From the NCBI GenBank assembly GCA_016169945.1, contig JADLSH010000373.1, positions 124,001-188,000 of the forward strand: a DNA stretch of 64,000 nucleotides. Reading direction: 5' to 3'. A program made the translations under genes and the position numbers. This DNA is from Trachythela sp. YZ-2020. Its lineage: Eukaryota > Cnidaria > Anthozoa > Malacalcyonacea > Clavulariidae. The notes beneath the pieces were generated by a model. It was not told where the DNA came from. It saw nothing but the letters and a program-made list of their open reading frames with translations, and did no database searches. Of the stretch, positions 1-12,175 are shown one piece after another (the stretch's first letter is position 1; every line of letters begins with the position of its first letter).

Positions 1-347
1 GCGCAGTAATTCGAGTTTGAAACTGATATTAAGCGTTTGAGAAACGGATTTACTGAATATCTGGCGTTTACGCGAGTAATGACGTTTTAATGCGATTATC
101 ATACAGTATAATAAAGTATATTTTTAATTGTTGGATTTTCGGAAAAAACAAATGATGGATTTTAATCCTATCTATTTTCATTACGAGAAAGTTTCCTTAT
201 TTATTAATTAGCGTAGGCACTCTGTAATGTATAGCTCTTTAGCCATCGTCTTTACAAAAACGTTAATTTATAACCAGATTTACATGGAAAGTACTTTAAC
301 GGCTGATAGTTATAGCAAAACTGAGCTGATGCGTTGTGAATAAAACT
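1..347. other. unassigned AT-rich sequence
   Basis: No coding region, repeat family or RNA gene was recognised here. A 73-codon open frame on the minus strand (252-473) runs into the repeat that follows and shows no family signature. Confidence 0.5.
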
Positions 348-474
348 ATTTATTATATGGCAAGCGCTTGTTTTGGTGAATCTCGCAATTTGATTGGCTG
401 CTGACGTGGCAGGATTTTCCCGTATTGCCCACGGGCAATACCTAATTTTTATTGCCCTGCTAGGAAAAGCCAAT
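348..474 (+). repeat. 5'-terminal fragment of a Crypton-like element
   Basis: This stretch matches the left end of the recombinase element at 53069-53190. Both have TTATTATATGGCAAGC, then a GATTGG (inverted CCAAT) box, then CAGGATTTTCCC, then the palindrome GTATTGCCCACGGGCAATAC. The match stops before any coding sequence, so it is a solo end or a non-autonomous relative. Confidence 0.6.
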
Positions 475-737
475 TTTCAGACAAAAGAAATCTCTAAAAG
501 TATTTTAAAACACTCGAAAACGAAGAAAATAACATTCTATGATCAAGGTTAGCATTCTATGATCAAGTTTGGTTTGTTTTAGTCGAAAAATAAGGTAAAT
601 TTTTTAGACACTGCAACTGTAGTCACTGAAAATTGTTTGTGTTTTGAACATACAAATTTAAGGGCTGCAATTGCCTGCAAAATTCACTTGTAATTGGCCA
701 CGAGGAATTTTAAAATTTTTAAAAATATAACTTTAAA

Positions 738-965
738 GGCCGAGACACCCGGACGCGATTCGACAATGCGGCGCGATTTTTCGATTTTCACTGACCGATA
801 ACTTTGATCCTGGTTTAAGTTTTCCAAATATTTAGAAGCGCTATAACATTTTGAGTTATTTGGTCTACATATCTATCAAAATTTCCTTTCATTGGCTGTT
901 TTATTAACTTTCAAAAACTGAAAAATCGCGCCGCGTTGTCGAATCGTGTCCGGTGTGTCTCGGCC
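738..965. mobile_element. 228-bp inverted-repeat element, TTAAA duplication
   Basis: The ends are inverted copies of about 45 bp starting GGCCGAGACAC. Both flanks read TTAAA (733-737 and 966-970), which looks like a target duplication. It has no coding capacity; it is a MITE whose superfamily is not clear, although a TTAA-type target suggests a piggyBac-like partner. Confidence 0.65.
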
Positions 966-1467
966 TTAAAACAGCGACATATTCGTAGTTTGGCAAGTTT
1001 GCCTTCGATTAATAAAAATAGTAAACAAAAAATGACTAGGCCTATAGGAAATGAATTGAAGTATACAGCTTGTTTTCCGAGTTGTTTTGAATGATATTGA
1101 TATTTTGAAAATGAACCGGCTTTTGAGCTTTTAACTTTGTCTTTGACCTTCGCTTTCGTGTGACCAAATCTGCGAATGTTTACCACTTTTACGAGGTCGG
1201 TAATCTTCGAGTTAAGCCCTTCGAGTTAAGCCCTCCGGGTTAAGCCCTTTTTGAGTTAAGCCCCGACTACGCCCTAACCACAACCAGGACGCACCCATTT
1301 TTGTCAAGGGCTTAACTCGAAGTATGAAACACAGTTTGGGCAATTCGAGTTAAACCCTGGGGCTTAGCTCGAAGTCTGTCAAGAAATTTGATGCTCGAGT
1401 TAAGCCCCGACATTTGAAGCATGTAAACGAGCTACGCAGATTTGAGTCGTCTGTCGCCCTCCCTGGG

Positions 1468-2068
1468 CAGTCCTTGAAACTCAGGTCGGCATTCGGCAAT
1501 GCCGACCTAAATGCCGACCTGCAAAGCGATATGTGTAGATTTAGGTCGGCAAAATTTTGCCGACCTATTTTCAAATACGTCTCGGCATTTTTTTCCGCGA
1601 ACGCATCTTTCACATACGCATTTTCAACTATGATGTTCAGAAATGTTCAACTATGATGTTTTAAGATAATTATCAGAAATGTTTTTTAATTATCAGGTTT
1701 TGATCATTTAAGCTTGCGTAGTCAAAATACGCTTTGCGAGTATCAAATTGACATGTTTATGCACAAGCAAATACATATTTTCGTGCTCACGATCTTGTCA
1801 TTGGCTGTCAATGGAATTTGCTTGCTCATGGTCATGCTATATGTATATATGCACTGTTCGATTGGAGTTCATACATTTTGTTAGTTGTTTTGTTTGCTAT
1901 TGCAATTAATTGCTGTTTATAAATACGCGTATTTGCAGCAAGCAAATTAAATTTTCATTTGGATATTGTCTATTTGTTTTGAAAATATTTGCCGACCTAG
2001 ATTGAGAATTATCGCTTTTAGGTCGGCAATTTCTTGCCGACCTGAAATTTCGGGAGTTTCAAGGACTG
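1468..2068. mobile_element. 601-bp MITE with internal AGGTCGGC repeats
   Basis: The 15-bp terminal inverted repeats are CAGTCCTTGAAACTC, flanked by a 5-bp direct repeat CTGGG (1463-1467 and 2069-2073). Inside, AGGTCGGC or its complement GCCGACCT occurs eight times, clustered near both ends, like an array of transposase binding sites. No transposase is encoded. Confidence 0.75.
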
Positions 2069-2877
2069 CTGGGTATATCTTCATGCATAGTTATCAGTGG
2101 TCCAGTCTTTAATAAACAACTATTCTAACATTTATATTTGGAGATTATTGCAATTCGTTTTCGAAAGTTGTGTGTTTCATATATAATGTATGTTTTCGTT
2201 TAACGGTGCCTAATATAGTAATATGCGTCCTTCGCTGTGCGTGTATCAATAGAAGAGTGCAGCCAGAACAATAGGGAAATGTATTGTGCAATTGACATCG
2301 CTGCTACTAAATCGCGTTTTTAAGCGATTTTGGTGAATAAATCCAACTGTGTCCATCGGAAATATAAATTAGAAAGGTAAGAGAGTAATTTTGATGTTTT
2401 AATTCTCAATGAAAGTGTTTCTTTTAGCCAAAATTTTGTAATTCTCAGATAGCTTATGGGGGTCGCCAGGGCACCTGAGTGCCAATGCAGTTTACTTTTA
2501 TATAGAATTTTGGAACAAGATATTTTGTTGAAAACACAGTATTGAAACGGTATTCTTCATAGTGTAGATTAAAGATTTACGGTATTTTCATTTCATTTTG
2601 CCTACATATTTATGGGACAAATTTGACCTACAATTTGACAATGATCTTTATGTTTACTTCTCCAACTAAATCATAATTAATGTCTGAGACTCTGAGTAGA
2701 GTCAAAGTTGAGTATTTATAGGCTTACTTTCTAATTCCTGGTTATTATGATAAAGGCTGAACAGTTATTCATGAAAAGTAAAAGGATGTTGCCTGATTGT
2801 GTGTCAAGAAAACTGTCAATGGGGATCATTGTACTAAAGAACTGAAAACCGAAAAATACTAAAATATTTTATAGTTA

Positions 2878-3130
2878 ATTAACCCATTAACTGGCAGTAC
2901 CCTACCACTGATGAGTAAAATTGTCTGGCATTAGACAGAGTAAAATACTAAAGTAGGGTGCATCTGGGCGCATTGCCAGCTAATGGGTTAACAAGAGACA
3001 CTGGCAGATAGTGTTGTTAACCCATTAACTGGCAGTACCCTACCACTGACGAGTAAAATCATCTGGCATTAGACAGAGTAAAATACTAAAGTAGGGTGCA
3101 TCTGGGTGCATTGCCAGCTAATGGGTTAAC
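2878..3130. repeat. pair of TTAACCCATTA inverted-repeat elements
   Basis: Two elements of about 115 bp (2878-2992 and 3016-3130) lie head to tail 23 bp apart. Each begins TTAACCCATTAACTGGCAG and ends with the near-complement CTAATGGGTTAAC, and has GAGTAAAAT direct repeats in its centre. Diverged relatives occur at 39849-40125, so this family is dispersed beyond the array. Confidence 0.7.
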
Positions 3131-3622
3131 AATAAATATTTTATATACAAGCAGATGTTTTAATATACTGTACTGAATTTTATTATATATAGCCAGATGA
3201 AAACCCCTTCTGGATATGTTACTGATAATACTTGCAATTTCAGTTACAGTATTGATTTCCTATAAAATCTTTAGTGATTGTGGAACCAGGCCATGTCTTA
3301 TTGCAATATGATTGAGACAAAAAACATCAATAATAATAACTTCAAATTTTTATACAGGATAACCTATCAGTACAATAATACTATTATCAATAGGGTCCTG
3401 TAAACAAACATAATTCAATTGGGCAGAGGGGCCAACTAGACCTGCACAAAATTATAGGCACCCCAAGTCAATGCAGCACCAAATTTTTTTAGACACTGCA
3501 ACTGTAGTCACTGAAAATTGTTTGTGTTTTGAATATACAAATTTAAGGGCTGCAATTGCCTGCAAAATTCACTTGTAATTGGCCACGAGGAATTTTAAAA
3601 TTTTTAAAAATATAACTTTAAA

Positions 3623-3850
3623 GGCCGAGACACCCGGACGCGATTCGACAATGCGGCGCGATTTTTCGATTTTCACTGACCGATAACTTTGATCCTGGTT
3701 TAAGTTTTCCAAATATTTAGAAGCGCTATAACATTTTGAGTTATTTGGTCTACATATCTATCAAAATTTCCTTTCATTGGCTGTTTTATTAACTTTCAAA
3801 AACTGAAAAATCGCGCCGCGTTGTCGAATCGTGTCCGGTGTGTCTCGGCC
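3623..3850. mobile_element. second array copy of the TTAAA-flanked element
   Basis: Near-identical to 738-965, at the same place in the second 2.88-kb unit. It was duplicated with the unit and not by a separate insertion. Confidence 0.65.
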
Positions 3851-4352
3851 TTAAAACAGCGACATATTCGTAGTTTGGCAAGTTTGCCTTCGATTAATAA
3901 AAATAGTAAACAAAAAATGACTAGGCCTATAGGAAATGAATTGAAGTATACAGCTTGTTTTCCGAGTTGTTTTGAATGATATTGATATTTTGAAAATGAA
4001 CCGGCTTTTGAGCTTTTAACTTTGTCTTTGACCTTCGCTTTCGTGTGACCAAATCTGCGAATGTTTACCACTTTTACGAGGTCGGTAATCTTCGAGTTAA
4101 GCCCTTCGAGTTAAGCCCTCCGGGTTAAGCCCTTTTTGAGTTAAGCCCCGACTACGCCCTAACCACACCCAGGACGCACCCATTTTTGTCAAGGGCTTAA
4201 CTCGAAGTATGAAACACAGTTTGGGCAATTCGAGTTAAACCCTGGGGCTTAGCTCGAAGTCTGTCAAGAAATTTGATGCTCGAGTTAAGCCCCGACATTT
4301 GAAGCATGTAAACGAGCTACGCAGATTTGAGTCGTCTGTCGCCCTCCCTGGG

Positions 4353-4951
4353 CAGTCCTTGAAACTCAGGTCGGCATTCGGCAATGCCGACCTAAATGCC
4401 GACCTGCAAAGCGATATGTGTAGATTTAGGTCGGCAAAATTTTGCCGACCTACTTTCAAATACGTCTCGGCATTTTTTTCCGCGAACGCATCTTTCACAT
4501 ACGCATTTTCAACTATGATGTTCAGAAATGTTCAACTATGATGTTTTAAGATAATTATCAGAAATGTTTTTTAATTATCAGGTTTTGATCATTTAAGCTT
4601 GCGTAGTCAAAATACGCTTTGCGAGTATCAAATTGACATGTTTATGCACAAGCAAATACATATTTTCGTGCTCACGATCTTGTCATTGGCTGTCAATGGA
4701 ATTTGCTTGCTCATGGTCATGCTATATGTATATATGCACTGTTCGATTGGAGTTCATACATTTTGTTAGTTGTTTTGTTTGCTATTGCAATTAATTGCTG
4801 TTTATAAATACGCGTATTTGCAGCAAGCAAATTAAATTTTCATTTGGATATTGTCTATTTGTTTTGAAAATATTTGCCGACCTAGATTGAGAATTATCGC
4901 TTTTAGGTCGGCAATTTCTTTCGACCTGAAATTTCGGAGTTTCAAGGACTG
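4353..4951. mobile_element. second array copy of the CTGGG-flanked MITE
   Basis: Same ends and same CTGGG flanks as 1468-2068. The last GCCGACCT is mutated to TTCGACCT and the copy is 2 bp shorter. Confidence 0.75.
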
Positions 4952-5756
4952 CTGGGTATATCTTCATGCATAGTTATCAGTGGTCCAGTCTTTAATAAAC
5001 AACTATTCTAACATTTATATTTGGAGATTATTGCAATTCGTTTTCGAAAGTTGTGTGTTTCATATATAATGTATGTTTTCGTTTAACGGTGCCTAATATA
5101 GTAATATGCGTCCTTCGCTGTGCGTGTATCAATAGAAGAGTGCAGCCAGAACAATAGGGAAATGTATTGTGCAATTGACATCGCTGCTACTAAATCGCGT
5201 TTTTAAGCGATTTTGGTGAATAAATCCAACTGTGTCCATCGGAAATATAAATTAGAAAGGTAAGAGAGTAATTTTGATGTTTTAATTCTCAATGAAAGTG
5301 TTTCTTTTAGCCAAAATTTTGTAATTCTCAGATAGCTTATGGGGGTCGCCAGGGCACCTGAGTGCCAATGCAGTTTACTTTTATATAGAATTTTGGAACA
5401 AGATATTTTGTTGAAAACACAGTATTGAAACGGTATTCTTCATAGTGTAGATTAAAGATTTACGGTATTTTCATTTCATTTTGCCTACATATTTATGGGA
5501 CAAATTTGACCTACAATTTGACAATGATCTTTATGTTTACTTCTCCAACTAAATTATAATTAATGTCTGAGACTCTGAGTAGAGTCAAAGTTGAGTATTT
5601 ATAGGCTTACTTTCTAATTCCTGGTTATTATGATAAAGGCTGAACAGTTATTCATGAAAAGTAAAAGGATGTTGCCTGATTGTTTGTCAAGAAAACTGTC
5701 AATGGGGATCACTGTACTAAAGAACTGAAAACCGAAAAATACTAAAATATTTTATA

Positions 5757-6009
5757 GTTAACCCATTAACTGGCAGTACCCTACCACTGATGAGTAAAAT
5801 TGTCTGGCATTAGACAGAGTAAAATACTAAAGTAGGGTGCATCTGGGCGCATTGCCAGCTAATGGGTTAACAAGAGACACTGGCAGATAGTGTTGTTAAC
5901 CCATTAACTGGCAGTACCCTACCACTGACGAGTAAAATCATCTGGCATTAGACAGAGTAAAATACTAAAGTAGGGTGCATCTGGGTGCATTGCCAGCTAA
6001 TGGGTTAAC
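5757..6009. repeat. second array copy of the paired TTAACCCATTA elements
   Basis: Elements at 5757-5871 and 5895-6009. It lacks the 4-base TTAA insertion seen at the left edge of the first copy. Confidence 0.7.
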
Positions 6010-6501
6010 AATAAATATTTTATATACAAGCAGATGTTTTAATATACTGTACTGAATTTTATTATATATAGCCAGATGAAAACCCCTTCTGGATATGTTA
6101 CTGATAATACTTGCAATTTCAGTTACAGTATTGATTTCCTATAAAATCTTTAGTGATTGTGGAACCAGGCCATGTCTTATTGCAATATGATTGAGACAAA
6201 AAACATCAATAATAATAACTTCAAATTTTTATACAGGATAACCTATCAGTACAATAATACTATTATCAATAGGGTCCTGTAAACAAACATAATTCAATTG
6301 GGCAGAGGGGCCAACTAGACCTGCACAAAATTATAGGCACCCCAAGTCAATGCAGCACCAAATTTTTTTAGACACTGCAACTGTAGTCACTGAAAATTGT
6401 TTGTGTTTTGAACATACAAATTTAAGGGCTGCAATTGCCTGCAAAATTCACTTGTAATTGGCCACGAGGAATTTTAAAATTTTTAAAAATATAACTTTAA
6501 A

Positions 6502-6729
6502 GGCCGAGACACCCGGACGCGATTCGACAATGCGGCGCGATTTTTCGATTTTCACTGACCGATAACTTTGATCCTGGTTTAAGTTTTCCAAATATTTAGA
6601 AGCGCTATAACATTTTGAGTTATTTGGTCTACATATCTATCAAAATTTCCTTTCATTGGCTGTTTTATTAACTTTCAAAAACTGAAAAATCGCGCCGCGT
6701 TGTCGAATCGTGTCCGGTGTGTCTCGGCC
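6502..6729. mobile_element. third array copy of the TTAAA-flanked element
   Basis: Same as 738-965, in the third unit. Confidence 0.65.
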
Positions 6730-7230
6730 TTAAAACAGCGACATATTCGTAGTTTGGCAAGTTTGCCTTCGATTAATAAAAATAGTAAACAAAAAATGAC
6801 TAGGCCTATAGGAAATGAATTGAAGTATACAGCTTGTTTTCCGAGTTGTTTTGAATGATATTGATATTTTGAAAATGAACCGGCTTTTGAGCTTTTAACT
6901 TTGTCTTTGACCTTCGCTTTCGTGTGACCAAATCTGCGAATGTTTACCACTTTTACGAGGTCGGTAATCTTCGAGTTAAGCCCTTCGAGTTAAGCCCTCC
7001 GGGTTCAGCCCTTTTTGAGTTAAGCCCCGACTACGCCCTAACCACACCCAGGACGCACCCATTTTTGTCAAGGGCTTAACTCGAAGTATGAAACACAGTT
7101 TGGGCAATTCGAGTTAAACCCTGGGGCTTAGCTCGAAGTCTGTCAAGAAATTTGATGCTCGAGTTAAGCCCGACATTTGAAGCATGTAAACGAGCTACGC
7201 AGATTTGAGTCGTCTGTCGCCCTCCCTGGG

Positions 7231-7831
7231 CAGTCCTTGAAACTCAGGTCGGCATTCGGCAATGCCGACCTAAATGCCGACCTGCAAAGCGATATGTGTA
7301 GATTTAGGTCGGCAAAATTTTGCCGACCTACTTTCAAATACGTCTCGGCATTTTTTTCCGCGAACGCATCTTTCACATACGCATTTTTAACTATGATGTT
7401 CAGAAATGTTCAACTATGATGTTTTAAGATAATTATCAGAAATGTTTTTTAATTATCAGGTTTTGATCATTTAAGCTTGCGTAGTCAAAATACGCTTTGC
7501 GAGTATCAAATTGACATGTTTATGCACAAGCAAGTACATATTTTCGTGCTCACGATCTTGTCATTGGCTGTCAATGGAATTTGCTTGCTCATGGTCATGC
7601 TATATGTATATATGCACTGTTCGATTGGAGTTCATACATTTTGTTAGTTGTTTTGTTTGCTATTGCAATTAATTGCTGTTTATAAATACGCGTATTTGCA
7701 GCAAGCAAATTAAATTTTCATTTGGATATTGTCTATTTGTTTTGAAAATATTTGCCGACCTAGATTGAGAATTATCGCTTTTAGGTCGGCAATTTCTTGC
7801 CGACCTGAAATTTCGGGAGTTTCAAGGACTG
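7231..7831. mobile_element. third array copy of the CTGGG-flanked MITE
   Basis: Same as 1468-2068, with both TIRs and all eight AGGTCGGC/GCCGACCT motifs intact. Confidence 0.75.
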
Positions 7832-8636
7832 CTGGGTATATCTTCATGCATAGTTATCAGTGGTCCAGTCTTTAATAAACAACTATTCTAACATTTATAT
7901 TTGGAGATTATTGCAATTCGTTTTCGAAAGTTGTGTGTTTCATATATAATGTATGTTTTCGTTTAATGGTGCCTAATATAGTAATATGCGTCCTTCGCTG
8001 TGCGTGTATCAATAGAAGAGTGCAGCCAGAACAATAGGGAAATGTATTGTGCAATTGACATCGCTGCTACTAAATCGCGTTTTTAAGCGATTTTGGTGAA
8101 TAAATCCAACTGTGTCCATCGGAAATATAAATTAGAAAGGTAAGAGAGTAATTTTGATGTTTTAATTCTCAATGAAAGTGTTTCTTTTAGCCAAAATGTT
8201 GTAATTCTCAGATAGCTTATGGGGGTCGCCAGGGCACCTGAGTGCCAATGCAGTTTACTTTTATATAGAATTTTGGAACAAGATATTTTGTTGAAAACAC
8301 AGTATTGAAACGGTATTCTTCATAGTGTAGATTAAAGATTTACGGTATTTTCATTTCATTTTGCCTACATATTTATGGGACAAATTTGACCTACAATTTG
8401 ACAATGATCTTTATGTTTACTTCTCCAACTAAATTATAATTAATGTCTGAGACTCTGAGTAGAGTCAAAGTTGAGTATTTATAGGCTTACTTTCTAATTC
8501 CTGGTTATTATGATAAAGGCTGAACAGTTATTCATGAAAAGTAAAAGGATGTTGCCTGATTGTGTGTCAAGAAAACTGTCAATGGGGATCACTGTACTAA
8601 AGAACTGAAAACCGAAAAATACTAAAATATTTTATA

Positions 8637-8889
8637 GTTAACCCATTAACTGGCAGTACCCTACCACTGATGGGTAAAATTGTCTGGCATTAGACAGAGT
8701 AAAATACTAAAGTAGGGTGCATCTGGGCGCATTGCCAGCTAATGGGTTAACAAGAGACACTGGCAGATAGTGTTGTTAACCCATTAACTGGCAGTACCCT
8801 ACCACTGACGAGTAAAATCATCTGGCATTAGACAGAGTAAAATACTAAAGTAGGGTGCATCTGGGTGCATTGCCAGCTAATGGGTTAAC
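8637..8889. repeat. third array copy of the paired TTAACCCATTA elements
   Basis: Elements at 8637-8751 and 8775-8889, near-identical to the other two copies. Confidence 0.7.
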
Positions 8890-9319
8890 AATAAATATTT
8901 TATATACAAGCAGATGTTTTAATATACTGGACTGAATTTTATTATATATAGCCAGATGAAAACCCCTTCTGGATATGTTACTGATAATACTTGCAATTTC
9001 AGTTACAGTATTGATTTCCTATAAAATCATTAGTGATTGTGGAACCAGGCCATGTCTTATTGCAATATGATTGAGACAAAAAACATCAATAATAATAACT
9101 TCAAATTTTTATACAGGATAACCTATCAGTACAATAATACTATTATCAATAGGGTCCTGTAAACAAACATAATTCAATTGGGCAGAGGGGCCAACTAGAC
9201 CTGCACAAAATTATAGGCACCCCAAGTCAATGCAGCACCAAAATTTGGGTTGGTGTAGTGGTGCCTTCCTTCAAGGTGGCGACCTTCTAGGCTATTGTTA
9301 TACAATTACTTTATGGTTT

Positions 9320-9470
9320 CCGTGTTTGGATGGCCTCATCCAAACACGCGGGAATGTTGCGAGAGTTGAGAAAAGCGCGCGAAATCTCGAGCCGAAGGCG
9401 AGTGATTTTGCGAGCTTTTCTTAACTCGAGCAACATTCCCAAGTGTTTGGATCAGGCCATCCAAACGCGG
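9320..9470. mobile_element. element whose ends are themselves palindromes
   Basis: Both ends carry a CCGTGTTTGGATGGCC arm and its complement, and each end folds on itself because TTTGGATGGCC is followed by ATCCAAAC. The centre has AACTCGAG and GAAGGCGAG motifs and no gene. A solo copy of the end palindrome lies at 9516-9545. Confidence 0.55.
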
Positions 9471-9515
9471 AACACATAAAGAAATTGTTTTATAAAATAA
9501 CAACACGATAGTCTT

Positions 9516-9545
9516 CCGTGTTTGGATGGCCTGATCCAAACACGG
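9516..9545. repeat. solo 30-bp palindrome CCGTGTTTGG...CCAAACACGG
   Basis: A near-perfect palindrome with the same sequence as the ends of the element at 9320-9470. It may be a solo end or a minimal insertion. Confidence 0.55.
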
Positions 9546-9777
9546 TTTTCGACCAATCAGAGCACGCGTTATATACATGTTATTTTATAATTGAAGTTCA
9601 GTGCCCAAGTAAAGGGCCACTATAAAATATAGCACTGCTTTTGCTTTTTCAAAATTATGATGCCTTATACTAGGCCCCAGGGAATACTTTGTCCAAGGCA
9701 ACACCCTAGCAAGTTTCAAATTGACATAAATTGTATTTCACTATTTGAATATATGGAGAGTATTAGTAATTACTGAT

Positions 9778-10142
9778 GGCCTGATTTATACTAGAGACAG
9801 ATCATCCGTTGGATAGATCATCTGTCTTAGTATAAACACAAGACGAACTATCCAGACAAAACTAGCGAGAATAGCTATCCTCTGGCTATAAGTAACGAAG
9901 TAACAGCTTTCTCGATAGTTTGTCTAATGAACGTCTAATGCTGTATTTATACACACACACGGATCATCCGTCAAGACGAACTATGCACACAAGTTTGTCT
10001 ATGTAGACAACGCAGATAGTTCGTCTTGACGGATGATCCGTCTGTTCACGTGCGTTTATACACAAACGAATTGTCAGACAAACTATCATTTCTTTGCCCA
10101 AGTTCGTCCAGACGGATCACCACCTCTAGTGTGTCCAAGCCA
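9778..10142. mobile_element. fold-back element with a 24-bp perfect stem
   Basis: The core is a 24-bp perfect inverted repeat (9961-9984 and 10016-10039) with a 31-bp loop. Weaker copies of GATCATCCGT, GACGAACTAT and AGACAAACTAT lie on both sides. There is no coding sequence; it is a non-autonomous fold-back repeat. Confidence 0.5.
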
Positions 10143-10304
10143 ATGTTCGCAATTACTATATTTGTTATATATTAGTAGCAGTTGCAATTATGGATTTCTT
10201 TAGTTACTCTTTAAAGACAATGAAATATTTGGTAGTTTTTTAAATTGAGTTTCAAGCAATCAAACCCATTCCAAATATCAATCCTTTAATTCAATACTAA
10301 GGAA

Positions 10305-10931
10305 ATGTTAATTAGTTGGAAAAGTTATCATAGAAATCATTGTCAAATTTGTCCATAAATATGCACGCAAAATGAAAATGAAAATACCATAAATCTTTAA
10401 TCTATACTATGAAGAATACCGTTTCAATACTGTGTTTTCAACAAAATATCTTGCTCCAAAATTCTATATAAAAGTAAACTGCCTAAAAGAAACACTTTCA
10501 TTGAGAATTAAAACATCAAAATTACTCTCTTACCTTTCTAATTTATATTTCCGATGGACACAGTTGGATTTATTCCCCAAAATCGCTTAAAAGCGCGATT
10601 TAGTAGCAGCGATGTCAATTTCACAATACATTTCCCTATTGTTCTGGCTGCACTCTTCTGGCCAGCAACATGGCGGCCGTCAACTTCCGGCGCGTGTCGG
10701 CAGCGCCAAAAACATCAAAGGAGTGGCCCTTCTATTCATTCTCTATTCTATGCCTCGAGGCTTAACTAGAGAGGTCCAAATTGCGTTTCTTTCTTCGAGT
10801 TAAGCCCTTTACGTAAATGGGTGTGTCCTGGGTGTGGTTAGGGCGTGGTCGGAGCTTAATTCGAAAAGGGATTAATTCGGATGGCTTAACTCAGATGGCT
10901 TAACTCGAAGATTACCGACCTCCACTTTTAC
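10305..10931 (-). repeat. diverged inverted relic of the 2.88-kb unit
   Basis: Read on the minus strand, this region follows the unit from its CGAGTTAAGCCC block through to the stretch around 2600. The 601-bp MITE is absent and the middle is replaced by different, more GC-rich sequence. It is an older, independent copy, so the unit already existed as a repeat before it was triplicated. Confidence 0.65.
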
Positions 10932-10955
10932 CACAGCAGCCCAATCTCGACTGGG

Positions 10956-11917
10956 TGTTGTATAATAGTTATTATGGCGGCCATATTGAATATTTGAATA
11001 CATAATGTATTTTGAATAGCGTAAACAAACGAACAACTTTGTGCCAAATGTTAATAATTTATAAGCAACAAAAACTTACCATGTATCAGTGAAGTCTTTT
11101 GTTGTGTTATTTTTGCTTGTGGAGTAATTTAAAGTAGTTTTCGGCGACGTTCTTTGGCCATGTGTCATCGGCAGTTATCCCATACTGATAAAAAGGGAAG
11201 GCCGGATAGTCGCACGAGACATGCCGGCGTTCAAACGCGAATATCTCGCCTTAAATCCATAGCTTTTCGAAAAAAATTACATCACAGCAAAGTAGAAAGA
11301 CAGGATTACACAACCGATGCGGTTTGTTGTCCGACCGAACTATTCCTGCGGCATACGGAGCGATTTCAAACAATGTTTTCGACATTTCAAATTTTCCTCG
11401 AAGCCATTCCTGCATGAATTCCAATACCAGGCGAGTGAGCTCTATATATATCTGGAGTAAGCACTTCAGTCATTCGGCCTATAAAATAGAGTTCTACTCT
11501 ATAGGTCCGTCATTATAGGTCTGTATTTTATAAAATAATACGAAAGGCCCGTATTTTGTAAAATAAATAGAATTATTATTATTTTATAGGCCCGTTCTCC
11601 CTCCACAAAATTGCCTGGCTGCTAAGCTCGCTTGGTATTGGAATTTATGCAGGAACGGCTTCGAGGAACGCTCCGTATGCCGCAGAAATAGTTCGGTCTG
11701 ATAAAAAACCGCATCGGTTGTGTAGTCCTGTCTTCGAAGGGCAATGGATTTAAGGCGAGATATTTGCATTTGAACACGGGTATGTCTCGTGCGAGTACCC
11801 TGCCTTCCCTATTTACCAGTATGGAATAACTGCTGATGACACATGGTCAAAGAAAGTCGCCGAAAACTACTTTAAATTAACTCCATAACTCCGCCATAAT
11901 AACAATTATACAACACT
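10956..11917. mobile_element. large inverted repeat (arms of about 300 bp)
   Basis: The left arm (10956-10981 plus 11118-11440) is the complement of 11611-11915. The pair is interrupted on the left by about 130 unique bases and separated by about 170 AT-rich bases. The arms are clearly diverged but still alignable along their length. Open frames of 61-87 codons in the arms mirror each other and match no family known to me. It may be two copies of one repeat in opposite orientation or one fold-back element. Confidence 0.5.
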
Positions 11918-12175
11918 TTATTATGAGGTACTACTATTTTCTTATGAGAAACGATATTATTTTTTATAATTTAAAGTATGAAATCTAAAAATTTCAACAT
12001 GTTTAAAGTATAAAAAGTAATTCCTTTAGCTTTCACAAGTTTACGTCTAAAGATTTAAAGCTGCATGTATATGCCTACCATGAAGGCTTTACTTGCAGTG
12101 CATGGGTCATATGGAAAGAGGTAATTAAGAAAACCCTGCGAGTGCATAACAATATTTAATGTACAATCACTATAC

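Larger units (their letters stand above)
597..9241. repeat. three tandem copies of a 2.88-kb unit
   Basis: The copies run about 597-3482, 3483-6360 and 6361-9241. They differ by scattered single-base changes and a few 1-4 base indels, so the duplication is recent or is being homogenised. No credible gene was found; the 80-91 codon open frames repeated in each copy lie over inverted-repeat elements. Each unit contains a 228-bp TTAAA-flanked element, a run of CGAGTTAAGCCC motifs, a 601-bp MITE and a pair of TTAACCCATTA inverted-repeat elements. A collapsed or over-expanded assembly could also produce an array like this. Confidence 0.9.

Noticed and set aside
911..1186. 91-codon open frame repeated in each 2.88-kb unit
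   Set aside because: It overlaps the right end of an inverted-repeat element, has no family motif, and is repeated only because the unit is.
1350..1656. Overlapping 80- and 87-codon frames on both strands in each unit
   Set aside because: They cover the MITE end and its AGGTCGGC/GCCGACCT motifs, which are open on both strands by symmetry.
2905..2990. CACTGATGAG as a possible hammerhead core
   Set aside because: No GAAA core or matching stems follow; it is part of the TTAACC inverted-repeat element.
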